A DNA stretch of 64,000 nt from Akkermansiaceae bacterium (GTDB lineage Bacteria > Verrucomicrobiota > Verrucomicrobiia > Verrucomicrobiales > Akkermansiaceae): contig JAPKDJ010000004.1 in the NCBI GenBank assembly GCA_026421245.1, forward strand, positions 41,293-105,292. Direction: 5' to 3'. The translations under genes and the position numbers were made by a program. A model generated the notes under the pieces. That model saw nothing but the letters and a program-made list of their open reading frames with translations. It searched no databases and was not told where the DNA came from. Position 1 is the first letter of the stretch. Each line of letters opens with the position of its first letter. Below, piece after piece: positions 17,265 through 26,303 of the stretch.

Positions 17265-19115
17265 ATGGCAAAAAAGAAAACCTCCGCTAAGAAAGCAGCT
17301 AAAAAGGCCCCCGCCAAAAAGGCTACAAAGAAAGCTCCAGCCAAAAAAGCGGCGAAAAAGGCTGCAAAGAAAGCTCCAGCCAAAAAAACGGCAAAAAAGG
17401 CTGCAAAGAAAGTCACGAAGAAGGACTCGGTAAAAAAAGCAGCTCCAAAAAAGTCCGCTGCCAAAAAAGCACCTAAAAAAGAAGCGGCGCCAACTCCCGA
17501 AACTAAGTCTGGGAAAAAACCAAAGAACCGCATCGATACTCCTGAAATTCAGGAAAAGATCCGTGAGCTAATCAAACTTGCGAAAGAGCAGGAATACCTC
17601 ACCTATGATGACATCCACGAGATTCTCCCGAACAATCTCGTCGAGGAACAGGACATCACCGCCATTCTGGAACGCCTCCGCCAGATGGAGTTCGACATCA
17701 TCGACGCATCCGAGGTCGATCGTTACAAGGACAAGAAGAAGGGAGACCTCGATTCTGAAGAGGAGACTAAAGACCAGAAGCTCGATATCCTCGATGACCC
17801 CGTTCGCATGTATCTCAAGCAAATGGGTCAGGTTCCCCTCCTTACCCGTGAGCAGGAAGTGGAGATCTCCAAGCGCATTGAAGACGCTGAAATTGAAGTC
17901 CAAAAATACCTTCACCTCTTCGGCTTTACCACCATTGGCTACCTAGCCCTCGCTGACAAACTCATGCGAGGTAAGGAGCGTTTCGACCGCGTCATCCTGG
18001 ACAAGAAGATCGAAAGCCGCGAGCGCTACATGAAAGCCCTTCCCAAGCTTTGCGATCAAGTCCGCGCCATCCACGAGGAAACCACCGGAATCATCAAAAA
18101 GCTCTCCGCCAAGGCACCCCGCGGAAAGAAGAAGCTCGAAACCACTCTCTCCAAAAACCTTCAGTCCATCGCGCGACTTTACAGCCGTTACTACTTCAAG
18201 CAAAAAGTCATTGAAGACTTCTGCGACGTCGTTGCCGAGTATCAGGAGAAGATCTGGAAATACTCCCGTAAAAAAGGAGCCGAGGCTGAGACCGCGATCA
18301 AGGAACTCACTCTCGAGTCCTGGCACAATGTGGAGCAGTTCGAAGCGACCAACCACGAACTCCGCCTCTGGATGAGCAAGGCTCTCAAGGCCAAGACCGA
18401 GATGGTTGAAGCCAACCTCCGCCTCGTCATCTCGATTGCCAAGAAATACACCAACCGTGGGCTCTCTTTCCTCGACCTCATTCAAGAAGGAAACATGGGC
18501 CTCATGAAGGCGGTCGAAAAATTCGAATACCGTCGCGGATACAAGTTCTCGACTTACGCCACTTGGTGGATTCGTCAGGCCATCACTCGCTCCATCGCCG
18601 ATCAGGCCCGGACCATCCGAATTCCGGTTCACATGATCGAAACAATCAACAAGCTCATGCGCGTGCAAAAACAGCTTGTTCAGGAATACGGTCGCGAACC
18701 GACTCCCGATGAGATCGCAGAGGAAATCCACCTTCCCGTGGAACGGGTTCGTGCCGTCCTCAAAATGGCTCAGCAACCGATTTCACTTCAAGCCCCAGTC
18801 GGTGATTCGGACGATACCTCCTTCGGTGACTTCATCGAGGATAAGTCGGCCGAAAACCCCATGGAAGAAGCTGGCTTTGCCATGCTCAAGGACAAGATTA
18901 TTGAAGTCCTCGACACCCTCACCGAGCGTGAGCGCGAAGTTCTCGAGCAGCGATTCGGTCTTAAAGACGGATATTCCCGCACCCTCGAGGAAGTCGGCCG
19001 GCAATTCCAGGTGACCCGCGAGCGGATTCGTCAGATCGAGGCGAAAGCGCTTCGCAAGATGCGCCACCCGACCCGAATCCGAAAGTTGGAAGGCTTCATC
19101 GAACTTCCCATGTAA
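17265..19115 (+). CDS. rpoD: Primary sigma factor of RNA polymerase with histone-like basic N-terminal tail
   Basis: The 616-residue protein directs RNA polymerase to housekeeping promoters. Residues 1 to about 88 are almost entirely Lys, Ala and Pro in [13 protein letters not shown] repeats. Region 1.1 follows ([19 protein letters not shown]), then region 1.2 ([17 protein letters not shown]), a non-conserved insert, regions 2.1-2.4 ([38 protein letters not shown]), region 3 and the 4.2 HTH ([20 protein letters not shown]). Core regions are typical of a group 1 factor. The tail resembles the C-terminal arm of histone H1 and may bind DNA or polyphosphate nonspecifically. A TATAAT precedes the gene and a hairpin terminator follows. 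Confidence 0.97.
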   Translation: MAKKKTSAKKAAKKAPAKKATKKAPAKKAAKKAAKKAPAKKTAKKAAKKVTKKDSVKKAAPKKSAAKKAPKKEAAPTPETKSGKKPKNRIDTPEIQEKIRELIKLAKEQEYLTYDDIHEILPNNLVEEQDITAILERLRQMEFDIIDASEVDRYKDKKKGDLDSEEETKDQKLDILDDPVRMYLKQMGQVPLLTREQEVEISKRIEDAEIEVQKYLHLFGFTTIGYLALADKLMRGKERFDRVILDKKIESRERYMKALPKLCDQVRAIHEETTGIIKKLSAKAPRGKKKLETTLSKNLQSIARLYSRYYFKQKVIEDFCDVVAEYQEKIWKYSRKKGAEAETAIKELTLESWHNVEQFEATNHELRLWMSKALKAKTEMVEANLRLVISIAKKYTNRGLSFLDLIQEGNMGLMKAVEKFEYRRGYKFSTYATWWIRQAITRSIADQARTIRIPVHMIETINKLMRVQKQLVQEYGREPTPDEIAEEIHLPVERVRAVLKMAQQPISLQAPVGDSDDTSFGDFIEDKSAENPMEEAGFAMLKDKIIEVLDTLTEREREVLEQRFGLKDGYSRTLEEVGRQFQVTRERIRQIEAKALRKMRHPTRIRKLEGFIELPM

Positions 19116-19121
19116 TTTCAA

Positions 19122-19153
19122 AGCCCGCTGATCGACAAATCCGCGGGTTTTTT
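19122..19153 (+). terminator. Terminator after rpoD
   Basis: CCCGC and GCGGG pair across a 14-nt loop and are followed by six T residues, starting 9 nt after the rpoD stop. The stem is short but the T-run is good. Confidence 0.65.
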
Positions 19154-19174
19154 GTAGAATCTAGTTACTCCACC

Positions 19175-19561
19175 ATGCAGTCCAATCAATTCGAGCACGC
19201 TGTTGCCTCAATCCTCGAAAAAGAAAACCGCTTCCAACCGGGGGCTTACTTTCTAGCACGAGAAGCCCTCGACTTCACCGTCGATCGCCTTTCGCGTGAA
19301 ACCAATGGCGAAAAGCGCCACGTCAGCGGGCGGGAGCTCCTGCAGGGATTCCGCGACTACGTGATCCAGGAATACGGCCCCATGGGCGCCACCCTCCTTG
19401 ATGACTGGGGCATTACCAAATGCCGGCACGTTGGCGAGATCGTCTTCCTCTTCATTGAAAACGGCGTCTTTGGAAGACAAGACTCAGACTCGCTCAACGA
19501 CTTCGAAGAGTTCTTCACCTTCGAGGAAGCTTTCACCACTCCTTTTCTCGTCCAAGCATAG
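19175..19561 (+). CDS. Small conserved protein resembling the Minf_1886 family
   Basis: The 128-residue soluble protein contains FQPGAYFLAREALDFT, HVSGRELLQGFRDYVIQEYGPMGATLLDDWGI (in overlapping parts) and VGEIVFLFIENGVFG. From memory this pattern is that of the Minf_1886 family, found mainly in Verrucomicrobia and Planctomycetes and without known function. No signal peptide or membrane segment is seen. It sits 60 nt after rpoD, past the terminator, and a decayed esterase on the other strand follows. The assignment is by recognition only. Confidence 0.7.
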   Translation: MQSNQFEHAVASILEKENRFQPGAYFLAREALDFTVDRLSRETNGEKRHVSGRELLQGFRDYVIQEYGPMGATLLDDWGITKCRHVGEIVFLFIENGVFGRQDSDSLNDFEEFFTFEEAFTTPFLVQA

Positions 19562-19574
19562 CTTAAAAGGAACT

Positions 19575-19856
19575 CTAGTTCTTCCAGTATCGCAGCATCT
19601 CCGGCAACTTCGCCCCCGCTGCCTTGGAAGCATGAAAGCACTTCCCGTAATGGAGGTGGAAATCATACCCCGCATACTTCAGCTCCGCCGCCATCTGCTT
19701 GTTCGCCAGTGGCCAGTTTCCAAACTTGTTATCGAGGTCATTTTCACCCTCGAGTAACTACGTCCGTATCGGCTTCTTTTCAGTCTTGCGAACCATCGGC
19801 GGATAATTATGACCGCCACGAAGGTCGACGAAGGTCCCGGCACCGATTAGACTTCC
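19575..19856 (-). pseudogene. Remnant of an esterase (enterochelin esterase/IroE-like), C-terminal part
   Basis: Reading the minus strand from about 19856 gives FVDLRGGHNYPPMVRKTEKK, then an in-frame TAG at 19758-19760, then LLEGENDLDNKFGNWPLANK and GKCFHASKAAGAKLPEMLR, ending at a TAG at 19575. This matches the last third of alpha/beta-fold esterases of the IroE/Fes type, including the catalytic-histidine region (CFHASKAAG). The N-terminal two thirds are missing and there is no start codon, so it is a decayed fragment. The adjoining UbiA gene begins 36 nt from its upstream edge. Confidence 0.78.
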
Positions 19857-19891
19857 CAAGTCCCCGCCCCCTTGCTCTCTTCCGTGGACAA

Positions 19892-20809
19892 ATGACCCGC
19901 CAAAAAGCCATCGACCTTCTCGCCATGAGCCGGTTTGCCAACCTGCCTACCGTCTGGTCAAACGGACTTCTGGGGATTCTCGTAGGATGGTATCTTTTTC
20001 AGGACCAAGCCCACCTCTGTCCCATCTGCTTAAGCCTCATTGCTCTCGCCCTCTCCTGTCTCTACCTTGGCGGGTGCTTCTTCAACGACTGGTACGATCT
20101 CGATTTTGATCAGAAGACCCGGCCTGACCGGCCCATCCCCTCTGGTCGCTGGCCCCACCAAACCATCCTTCTCCTCTCCGTCGTCTTCATGGGCGGTGGT
20201 CTGCTCCTCAGCACCTTCGTTAGCCCTCCTGCCGGACTCTTCGCCGCCGGCATCATCATCTGCATCCTCGCCTACACCAAGTGGCACAAGATCCACCCCG
20301 CCAGCTTCTTCTTCATGGCAGGAGCCCGAGCTCTCATCTACCCGACCGCGGCCTTTTCCCTCCTCTCATGGGAACAATTCGTATCCATCGACGTCCAAAA
20401 ACTCCCCCTCTTCGGCCTCCTTGCCCTTGGACTCGGCGCTTACATCCTCGGAATCTCCCTCACCGCCCGAGCCGAAACATCCAAGGATCCCGTCAGCGAC
20501 TCTCAAAAAACTCTCCCGATTCTCTTCCTTTGCGCCCCCATCCTCTTTTTCTCCGGGCTGCTTCTGCTCACCCATGGTGGAATGGCCCTTCCGCCTCTCG
20601 TTCTCTTCATTGTAGTCCTTGCCTTGATCGTGCGACTCCTCCGTGCCAATCACGACGTGGGAGCCTTCGTTTCCCGCACTCTCGCCGCCATCCCATTGGT
20701 AGACTACCTTTTCGTCTTCGTCCTCGCCCCACATTTCATCTTCTGGATCATCTGCCCGCTCCTCGCCCTGGCTGCTCTTGGCCTTCAAAAAATTGCCCCC
20801 GCCACATAG
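19892..20809 (+). CDS. UbiA-superfamily membrane prenyltransferase
   Basis: The 305-residue, highly hydrophobic protein (about eight helices) carries the first prenyl-diphosphate-binding motif NDWYDLDFDQKTRPDRPIPS near residues 65-84, the hallmark of the family. The second Asp-rich motif is weaker (ARAETSKDPVSD, with KD and SD). The start at 19892 (MTRQKAIDLLAMSRFANLPT) is chosen because the upstream extension runs through the decayed esterase and has no homologous look. It ends 9 nt before tsaD. The acceptor (quinone ring, heme, sugar or other) cannot be judged from sequence or context. Confidence 0.82.
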   Translation: MTRQKAIDLLAMSRFANLPTVWSNGLLGILVGWYLFQDQAHLCPICLSLIALALSCLYLGGCFFNDWYDLDFDQKTRPDRPIPSGRWPHQTILLLSVVFMGGGLLLSTFVSPPAGLFAAGIIICILAYTKWHKIHPASFFFMAGARALIYPTAAFSLLSWEQFVSIDVQKLPLFGLLALGLGAYILGISLTARAETSKDPVSDSQKTLPILFLCAPILFFSGLLLLTHGGMALPPLVLFIVVLALIVRLLRANHDVGAFVSRTLAAIPLVDYLFVFVLAPHFIFWIICPLLALAALGLQKIAPAT

Positions 20810-20818
20810 AAAAAAGAG

Positions 20819-21838
20819 ATGATCCTCGCCATCGAATCTTCCTGTGACGAAACCGCAGTTGCCCTCATCCGGAGAAACGGCAAAAAGCCCGAACTCCTCA
20901 CTTCACTCATTTCATCGCAAATCGACATCCACCGCGAATACGGCGGAGTTGTTCCCGAGGTCGCGTGTCGTAATCACGCCCAGCGTATCCGGCCCCTCGT
21001 GCAACAAGCTGTCGACGACACCGGCCTCGCCTTGGATGACATCACCGCTTTCGCCGCCACCCGCGGCCCCGGCCTCGCCTCCTCCCTACTCGTCGGCCTC
21101 GCCTACGCCAAAGGACTCGCCGCCGCCGCCAACAAACCCTTCTTCGGAATCAACCACATGGAAGGGCATCTTCTCTCTCCCTTCCTGGAGACTGGCCACA
21201 TCCCGCCCCACCTCGGTCTCATCGTCTCCGGCGGCCACACTCTCCTCATCGATGTCCAAGCCTACGGGCAATACCGCCTCATCGGTCGCACTATCGACGA
21301 CGCCGCCGGCGAAGCCTTCGACAAAGTCGGCCGTATGCTCCAACTTCCCTACCCGGGCGGACCAGAAATTGAAAAGCACGCCCGCGGGGGCGACCCGAAA
21401 GCGTATGCCTTCCCCCGCGCGGTTCTCAAAGACGCTCCCTTCAACTTCTCCTTCTCCGGACTCAAAACAGCTGTCCTCTATCAGCTCCAAAAAATCGACG
21501 ATCCCCAAGCTCACCTCGCTGATATTTGCGCCTCCTTTCAAGCCGCCGTCATCGATGCCCTCGTCAAAAAAACCATCCGCGCCGCCAAAGAATATGGCCA
21601 CTCCCTCATCACTCTTTCCGGAGGAGTCGCCTGCAATCGCACCCTTCAAGAATCCCTCACCACTTCCGCCGAAAACGCCGGCATAAAAGTCCAACTCACT
21701 CCCCCCGCCCTCACCACCGACAACGCAGGAATGATCGCCTTCGCCGCCCTCCTCGCCGCTGAAAACCGCACCGCCGACGATCTCAACATTGGGATTAACC
21801 CCAACCTCTCCCTCGCCTCGCAGATGAAAAACCCGTAG
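20819..21838 (+). CDS. tsaD: tRNA N6-threonylcarbamoyladenosine transferase catalytic subunit
   Basis: TsaD transfers the threonylcarbamoyl group to A37 of ANN-decoding tRNAs, working with TsaB and TsaE. The 339-residue protein starts ILAIESSCDETAVAL, has the paired metal-binding histidines in NHMEGHLLSP, the phosphate loop IVSGGHTLL, and FSFSGLKTAV and LSGGVACN. Length is normal. It follows the UbiA gene by 9 nt. tsaB and tsaE are not in the window. Confidence 0.96.
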   Translation: MILAIESSCDETAVALIRRNGKKPELLTSLISSQIDIHREYGGVVPEVACRNHAQRIRPLVQQAVDDTGLALDDITAFAATRGPGLASSLLVGLAYAKGLAAAANKPFFGINHMEGHLLSPFLETGHIPPHLGLIVSGGHTLLIDVQAYGQYRLIGRTIDDAAGEAFDKVGRMLQLPYPGGPEIEKHARGGDPKAYAFPRAVLKDAPFNFSFSGLKTAVLYQLQKIDDPQAHLADICASFQAAVIDALVKKTIRAAKEYGHSLITLSGGVACNRTLQESLTTSAENAGIKVQLTPPALTTDNAGMIAFAALLAAENRTADDLNIGINPNLSLASQMKNP

Positions 21839-21979
21839 CCGAAAGCTTCCAATGATCACCCCAAAGATAATCGGCCAGTTCCTCCTCGGAAATCGCGGCG
21901 CCAGCGAAAAGGTCGCCGAGAGAGGGCAGCCTCCTCGTTCTCGGGTCTCCTCTTCGACATCAACTTCCAGCCAAACTCT

Positions 21980-22222
21980 ATGTCTGTCGAAGAACTCCGC
22001 TCGGGTCACATGAATCTCCTCACCAAAATTCACGACGAAGAATTCACCCGGAAATATATCCGACTCCCTGGTAAGGACAAGAAGCCGGGGACGCTCACGC
22101 CGGTCGGAAACAGTTTCATCAAAACCGATGACTTCGGCATTCGATATATCATTTCTCTTCAGCTCCTATCCCAATGGGCAAATCTATCTGAAACAAAAAG
22201 GCAGGTAGCTCTTTCAATCTAG
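21980..22222 (+). pseudogene. Short open frame, possibly a remnant of a radical SAM protein C-terminus
   Basis: The 80-codon frame continues upstream without an obvious start as GLLFDINFQPNSMSVEELRS, followed by GHMNLLTKIHDEEFTRKYIR. This order is reminiscent of the extension after B12-binding radical SAM domains (NFxP, then an EEL..G..L..i segment), but the match is weak and from memory. It lies in a roughly 380-nt gap between tsaD and the convergent M15-like gene, whose stop codon it overlaps by 4 nt. It may equally be noncoding. Confidence 0.28.
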
Positions 22223-22767
22223 CGAGGCCAGGCCGCGTGAATATGCGCCGAGTGGCCACGGTCTTCTGGTCCAAAAGTCTCAGTCGCTCCTAATTCGCGA
22301 CAACGGGCCATGAACTTCCGCCAGTAGGGATTCCCGTATCCAACTTTTACGCCGTTGATGTAATCAACGTCGAAGGCCAGTCCGGCATAGTGGAGGGACG
22401 ACCGGCTGTGGGAACCCCCGGCCATGGAAGTCACCCGAAAGGTGTACCCTTGTTTGACCAGCACCCACATGGCGCGCAGCATCCGGCGGTCAAGGTTAAC
22501 ATACCCCCCGGGAGCAGTCCCGTAGGAACTTCTTTTGGAGACGAGACCCGCCGCCGCTTGCTTGATATTGTCATGGGCGGAAGCCCCGTCGTATCGACCA
22601 CTTACCTGACGCGGCAACCAGCTGATCCGAGAACAATTCTTTAGCCAAACAGCAACATACACGGAAGAACGCCTCATCGGATATTCCAAGAAGAAACCTC
22701 CGCAACTCACGATGCCAAAACTGACCAGCACCGCAAAGACTGGCAAAACTAAAACAAGGCGTCTCAT
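22219..22767 (-). CDS. M15-like zinc peptidase lipoprotein (D-Ala-D-Ala carboxypeptidase-like)
   Basis: The 182-residue protein has a lipobox-like GIVSC ending a hydrophobic leader (cysteine 22), so it is probably an envelope lipoprotein. The LAS-type zinc motif is present as SRSSLHYAGLAFDVD with H126 and D133, and the last ligand lies in HSAHIHAAW (H175 or H177). This is the core of VanY/M15-like peptidases that cut peptidoglycan stem peptides, though substrate is unproven. A second, unrelated-looking M15-like protein is encoded at 57537-58151. It is divergent from the ABC exporter, 92 nt away. Confidence 0.75.
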   Translation of the reverse strand: MRRLVLVLPVFAVLVSFGIVSCGGFFLEYPMRRSSVYVAVWLKNCSRISWLPRQVSGRYDGASAHDNIKQAAAGLVSKRSSYGTAPGGYVNLDRRMLRAMWVLVKQGYTFRVTSMAGGSHSRSSLHYAGLAFDVDYINGVKVGYGNPYWRKFMARCRELGATETFGPEDRGHSAHIHAAWPR

Positions 22768-22859
22768 CAGGGCTAGAATGACCGATTGATCAACGAAGGC
22801 AATGCCTTGATGCCTCTCTTGTGTTCGGGCTGGGACAAGACTATAACTAACCGTTCACC

Positions 22860-25800
22860 ATGGGTCCCGTCCGAATTCTGTCCAGGGCCAAGCATTTTCT
22901 GTTCCGGGATTCGCTTGAAGCGAGATATGAGCGCACCGCAGGCGCTCTTTCGCAGGTCTTCGTATCCTTTATTGTTCATGAGGGGCATGCCTCGAACCGG
23001 GAACTTGAGATCGTTTTTGACTTTGCCAGAAATGTCTTTCCAAACGTTGATCACGGTATTCTAGGTCGAAAACTTGAATCCGCGGTTGCCCAGCCCCAAC
23101 CGATTGACTCGGACCTCCGTCACCTAGAAAAGAACCTCCCGGCCGAGCACAAGGCCGCCTTTGCCTTGCAACTCTACTCGGTCATCCGGGCGAGAGGCGA
23201 CATCTCCAAGGAAAGAAAGCGCTTCTCTGATGTGATGCAATCCATCGGAACAAAGAAGCTTGGCGAAGCCGTCCTTTGTGAACTGAGTTCTAGCGATGCT
23301 GAAAAGACCGACCTTCTCACCAGAGTCGACTTTGGATGCGGGCCACCCAATGAAGTTCGGCTTTGTGAGGATGGCGAACCTTCCCACTTTCGTTGCTATC
23401 AGGCGGGAGGTTTGATCCTGGTTCGCAACCTGCACGAGAAACCGCTTTGGGTTCGCGGACACCAACTCGATCCGGGAAGACTTCTTCAAATCCGGCCTTC
23501 TGATGAAATCCTCGCGGGAAGATGGAGGCTCAGCTACAACGACCTCGCCTTTTTTCTACAAGCAGAAGAAAAGGGAATCTCCTCCGACCTGTATCTGGTG
23601 GAAGACAATGGTGAATTCACTCTGAGCCGAAGTATGTCCCGGCTCGCCATCGCAAAGCTCGCTTTCGGTCATCGGGTCCATCTCACCCCCCTGAAGGAAG
23701 CTACTCTCGCCGACAGTGATCGCGAGCCGCTTGCCGCAGGAATCGAGTATCAATGCGATTACCACGATCTCATTCACGTTGGGAAAAAGGACCCTCTTCC
23801 CCTCGAATCACTTCGTCGTCTCACCCAGCAAACCGGCCAACGCTTTGTTCTCCCTGCCGGACGACGTAAAGTACGAGTATCCAACGACCCGTCCCAACTC
23901 TCTGGCGACAGCCTGTTGGTCACTCCTGGATTAGCGAGTCGCTTTGTCCTCGAGCTCGACTTTGACCCCACCACCGGATTAGGCGAAATCGAAGTCATCG
24001 AATCTTCACAGACCATCCTTGCCAATGGCTTTCCGGTCAGGAATGAAACACTTCCCGATGGTTCAATCATTCGCTTAAGCAGTCGACAGGCCCTGCGCTG
24101 CCGATTCTCAGACAATATTCTCGACGAAGAACGTAACCTTGTTCGCCACCTTCAAGTTGAGAATCTTAACCACAGTTTCTGGAAGGGAGGCAAGGCGGTC
24201 GACAGTCTTTCCTTCCAACTCGAGCGGGGGCAAATGATGTGCATTATCGGACCCAGCGGAAGCGGCAAGAGCACCCTGTTAGAGATCCTCGCAGGACAAC
24301 GAAGGCCCAAAAACGGTCACGTGCGCCTCAACGGCTTATCTCTCTACGAACGGCCACGTCGTCTCTCGCCACTGATCTCATTCATGCCACAGGAAGAGGC
24401 CTTGAGCGAGCAACTCACCGCCCGTGAGCATCTCGCCCATGCTGCTGCGATCCGACGGCCCCACCTTTCAGAGACCGCGATCCAAAAAAGGGTGAACTTC
24501 CTTTTCGGAGAACTGGGACTGGAACGTATTGGTGAACGACGCGTCGGGAGCCCCGACTCCAAGAGTCTAAGTGGAGGCGAGCGGTCGCGTCTCAACGCGG
24601 GACTAGATTTAATCGGTGGAGGCGAAATCTTCCTTTTCGACGAACCAATCTCCGGACTTTCCTCGAAGGACGCGGAGCATGTCGTCGATACTCTTCACGG
24701 CTTTGCACAGGACAAGATCGTGGTGGCTTCGCTACACCGTCCGAGTGAGAAAGTGCTGGAAGCTTTCGACCTCGTCCTCCTCTTGGACCGTGGAGGAAAA
24801 ATGGCTTTTTTGGGGACACCCCGGGATATGGTGGGCTACTTCAAAGAAGCTTCCCTCGATCTGGAACTTTTCCAGCCTGACGAATCCAACCACCAGGGTG
24901 CCGACTTTGTCTTTGATGTTCTGGAAGCTCCAATGCTCCAGCTTCAAACTTCAGCAAAAACAAAACGTCGCTTCCCACCCGACTTCTGGCAAGAACGCTT
25001 TGAAAACCGCCGGGTCATGGCGCACCTTCTCCTCAACCAATCCAGTCAGGGGACGGTGGGACCGGATGTCCCCACCGCCGATGATCAGGTTCCCGCCCCG
25101 GAGCCACCGTCTCATGGCCGGAGACAAAAGTGGATGATTTTCAAAACTCACCTTGCCCGGTCGGCCAAATCAAAACTCCGGCACCGGGGCACCTTTTACT
25201 CCGCGCTACTGGAAGCGCCCCTTCTTGCAGGCTTAATTGGGCTGACCTTACGTGCCTCGGCTGAAGGCAGCTACGAATTCCACTCGGCTCTGCACCTGCC
25301 ATCATATCTCTTTTTAGCAGTCACAGTAGCGATGTTTTTTGGCCTCACCAACAGCGCCACCGAAGTTCTGCGGGACCGCCCGGTCCTTCGCAGGGAACGC
25401 AACTGCCGCCCCCACCCGGTTCTTTATCTAGGCGCCAAATTTATCGTTCTCACCGCGATGGTATCTGTCCAGTCAGCCGTTTTTATTGCGGTGGCCCATG
25501 CCTCGTTAAATCTCCACGACGTCTTTTGGACGCATCTCGGCTGGATGATCCTCACCGGTTGTTGTGGAACTTCGCTAGCCCTCCTCATTTCAGTCATGGC
25601 CCGTTCCGAGAGGACGGCACTTGGAGCTATTCCGCTGATCCTCGTCCCCCAAATTCTTCTCGCAGGAGCCCTAATCCCATTTTCAGAGATGAACCGGGGC
25701 CTTTTTATTGGGGGTGACGATGGTCGTGACGAAGGTGGTGAACCCGTGCCATCCACCATCATGCCTCTCCGCTACGCCTTCGAGGGATCCATTGTCGGAC

Positions 25801-26303
25801 AAGCCACCGAAAACCGCTTCGAACTGGTGCGTCGTCCGCTGCAAAAACGGATTGATGAACTAAAGGACCTCAAAACTCTTAACCCCGGCGAACAAAAGGA
25901 ACTCGAAGACGGAGGCGAAAAGCTACGTATTCTCTTCGCTGCCGTCGCGGATGATGTCGCGGAAGCAGAACGTATTTTCAAAGACCCTCTCGCTGAGCTA
26001 AAGAGGATTCAGGATGAGGAAGCAGCCGAAATCAAAATTGAGATCGACACGAAAGAGGAGGTTCGTCCCATTTCGCAATTCTACGTCAACGAGCGAGTGG
26101 AGAATATGGTGGAACTTGCCGAGACTTCGCGCCTCGATGGCCGAAGAACCGACAACCCTCACATTTTCCTGGCCAAGCAAAAACCCTTTCTTGGCTTCAT
26201 GATAAGCACACAGTGGTACAGTCGGATCTTGCTCATCGGCCTGTCACTGGCCTTTCTCCTTCCGGCAACCTACCTGTTTCACCGATCACTGACCCGGAGA
26301 TGA
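22860..26303 (+). CDS. ABCG-type exporter with N-terminal TerB-like and FHA-like regions
   Basis: This 1147-residue protein fuses several parts. Residues about 15-150 are helical and TerB-like (HEGHASNRELEIVFDFARN). Two beta-rich, FHA-like stretches follow at about 165-240 and 345-425 (ILANGFPVRNETLPDGSIIR). The ATPase has Walker A GPSGSGKST near 463, signature LSGGERSRL near 570, Walker B IFLFDEP near 590 and a switch histidine in VVASLHRPSE. About six membrane helices occupy 775-960, and a charged helical insert at 980-1110 precedes a final helix. The order ATPase-then-membrane is that of ABCG half-transporters. The FHA-like parts suggest control by phosphorylation. Its 3' end overlaps the convergent roadblock-like gene by 18 nt. 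Substrate is unknown. Confidence 0.85.
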   Translation: MGPVRILSRAKHFLFRDSLEARYERTAGALSQVFVSFIVHEGHASNRELEIVFDFARNVFPNVDHGILGRKLESAVAQPQPIDSDLRHLEKNLPAEHKAAFALQLYSVIRARGDISKERKRFSDVMQSIGTKKLGEAVLCELSSSDAEKTDLLTRVDFGCGPPNEVRLCEDGEPSHFRCYQAGGLILVRNLHEKPLWVRGHQLDPGRLLQIRPSDEILAGRWRLSYNDLAFFLQAEEKGISSDLYLVEDNGEFTLSRSMSRLAIAKLAFGHRVHLTPLKEATLADSDREPLAAGIEYQCDYHDLIHVGKKDPLPLESLRRLTQQTGQRFVLPAGRRKVRVSNDPSQLSGDSLLVTPGLASRFVLELDFDPTTGLGEIEVIESSQTILANGFPVRNETLPDGSIIRLSSRQALRCRFSDNILDEERNLVRHLQVENLNHSFWKGGKAVDSLSFQLERGQMMCIIGPSGSGKSTLLEILAGQRRPKNGHVRLNGLSLYERPRRLSPLISFMPQEEALSEQLTAREHLAHAAAIRRPHLSETAIQKRVNFLFGELGLERIGERRVGSPDSKSLSGGERSRLNAGLDLIGGGEIFLFDEPISGLSSKDAEHVVDTLHGFAQDKIVVASLHRPSEKVLEAFDLVLLLDRGGKMAFLGTPRDMVGYFKEASLDLELFQPDESNHQGADFVFDVLEAPMLQLQTSAKTKRRFPPDFWQERFENRRVMAHLLLNQSSQGTVGPDVPTADDQVPAPEPPSHGRRQKWMIFKTHLARSAKSKLRHRGTFYSALLEAPLLAGLIGLTLRASAEGSYEFHSALHLPSYLFLAVTVAMFFGLTNSATEVLRDRPVLRRERNCRPHPVLYLGAKFIVLTAMVSVQSAVFIAVAHASLNLHDVFWTHLGWMILTGCCGTSLALLISVMARSERTALGAIPLILVPQILLAGALIPFSEMNRGLFIGGDDGRDEGGEPVPSTIMPLRYAFEGSIVGQATENRFELVRRPLQKRIDELKDLKTLNPGEQKELEDGGEKLRILFAAVADDVAEAERIFKDPLAELKRIQDEEAAEIKIEIDTKEEVRPISQFYVNERVENMVELAETSRLDGRRTDNPHIFLAKQKPFLGFMISTQWYSRILLIGLSLAFLLPATYLFHRSLTRR

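Noticed and set aside
17943..18776. Open frame of 277 codons on the minus strand
   Set aside because: It is antisense to rpoD core regions.
21086..22033. Open frame of 315 codons on the minus strand
   Set aside because: It is mostly antisense to tsaD, rich in Gly and Glu, and has no homologous look.
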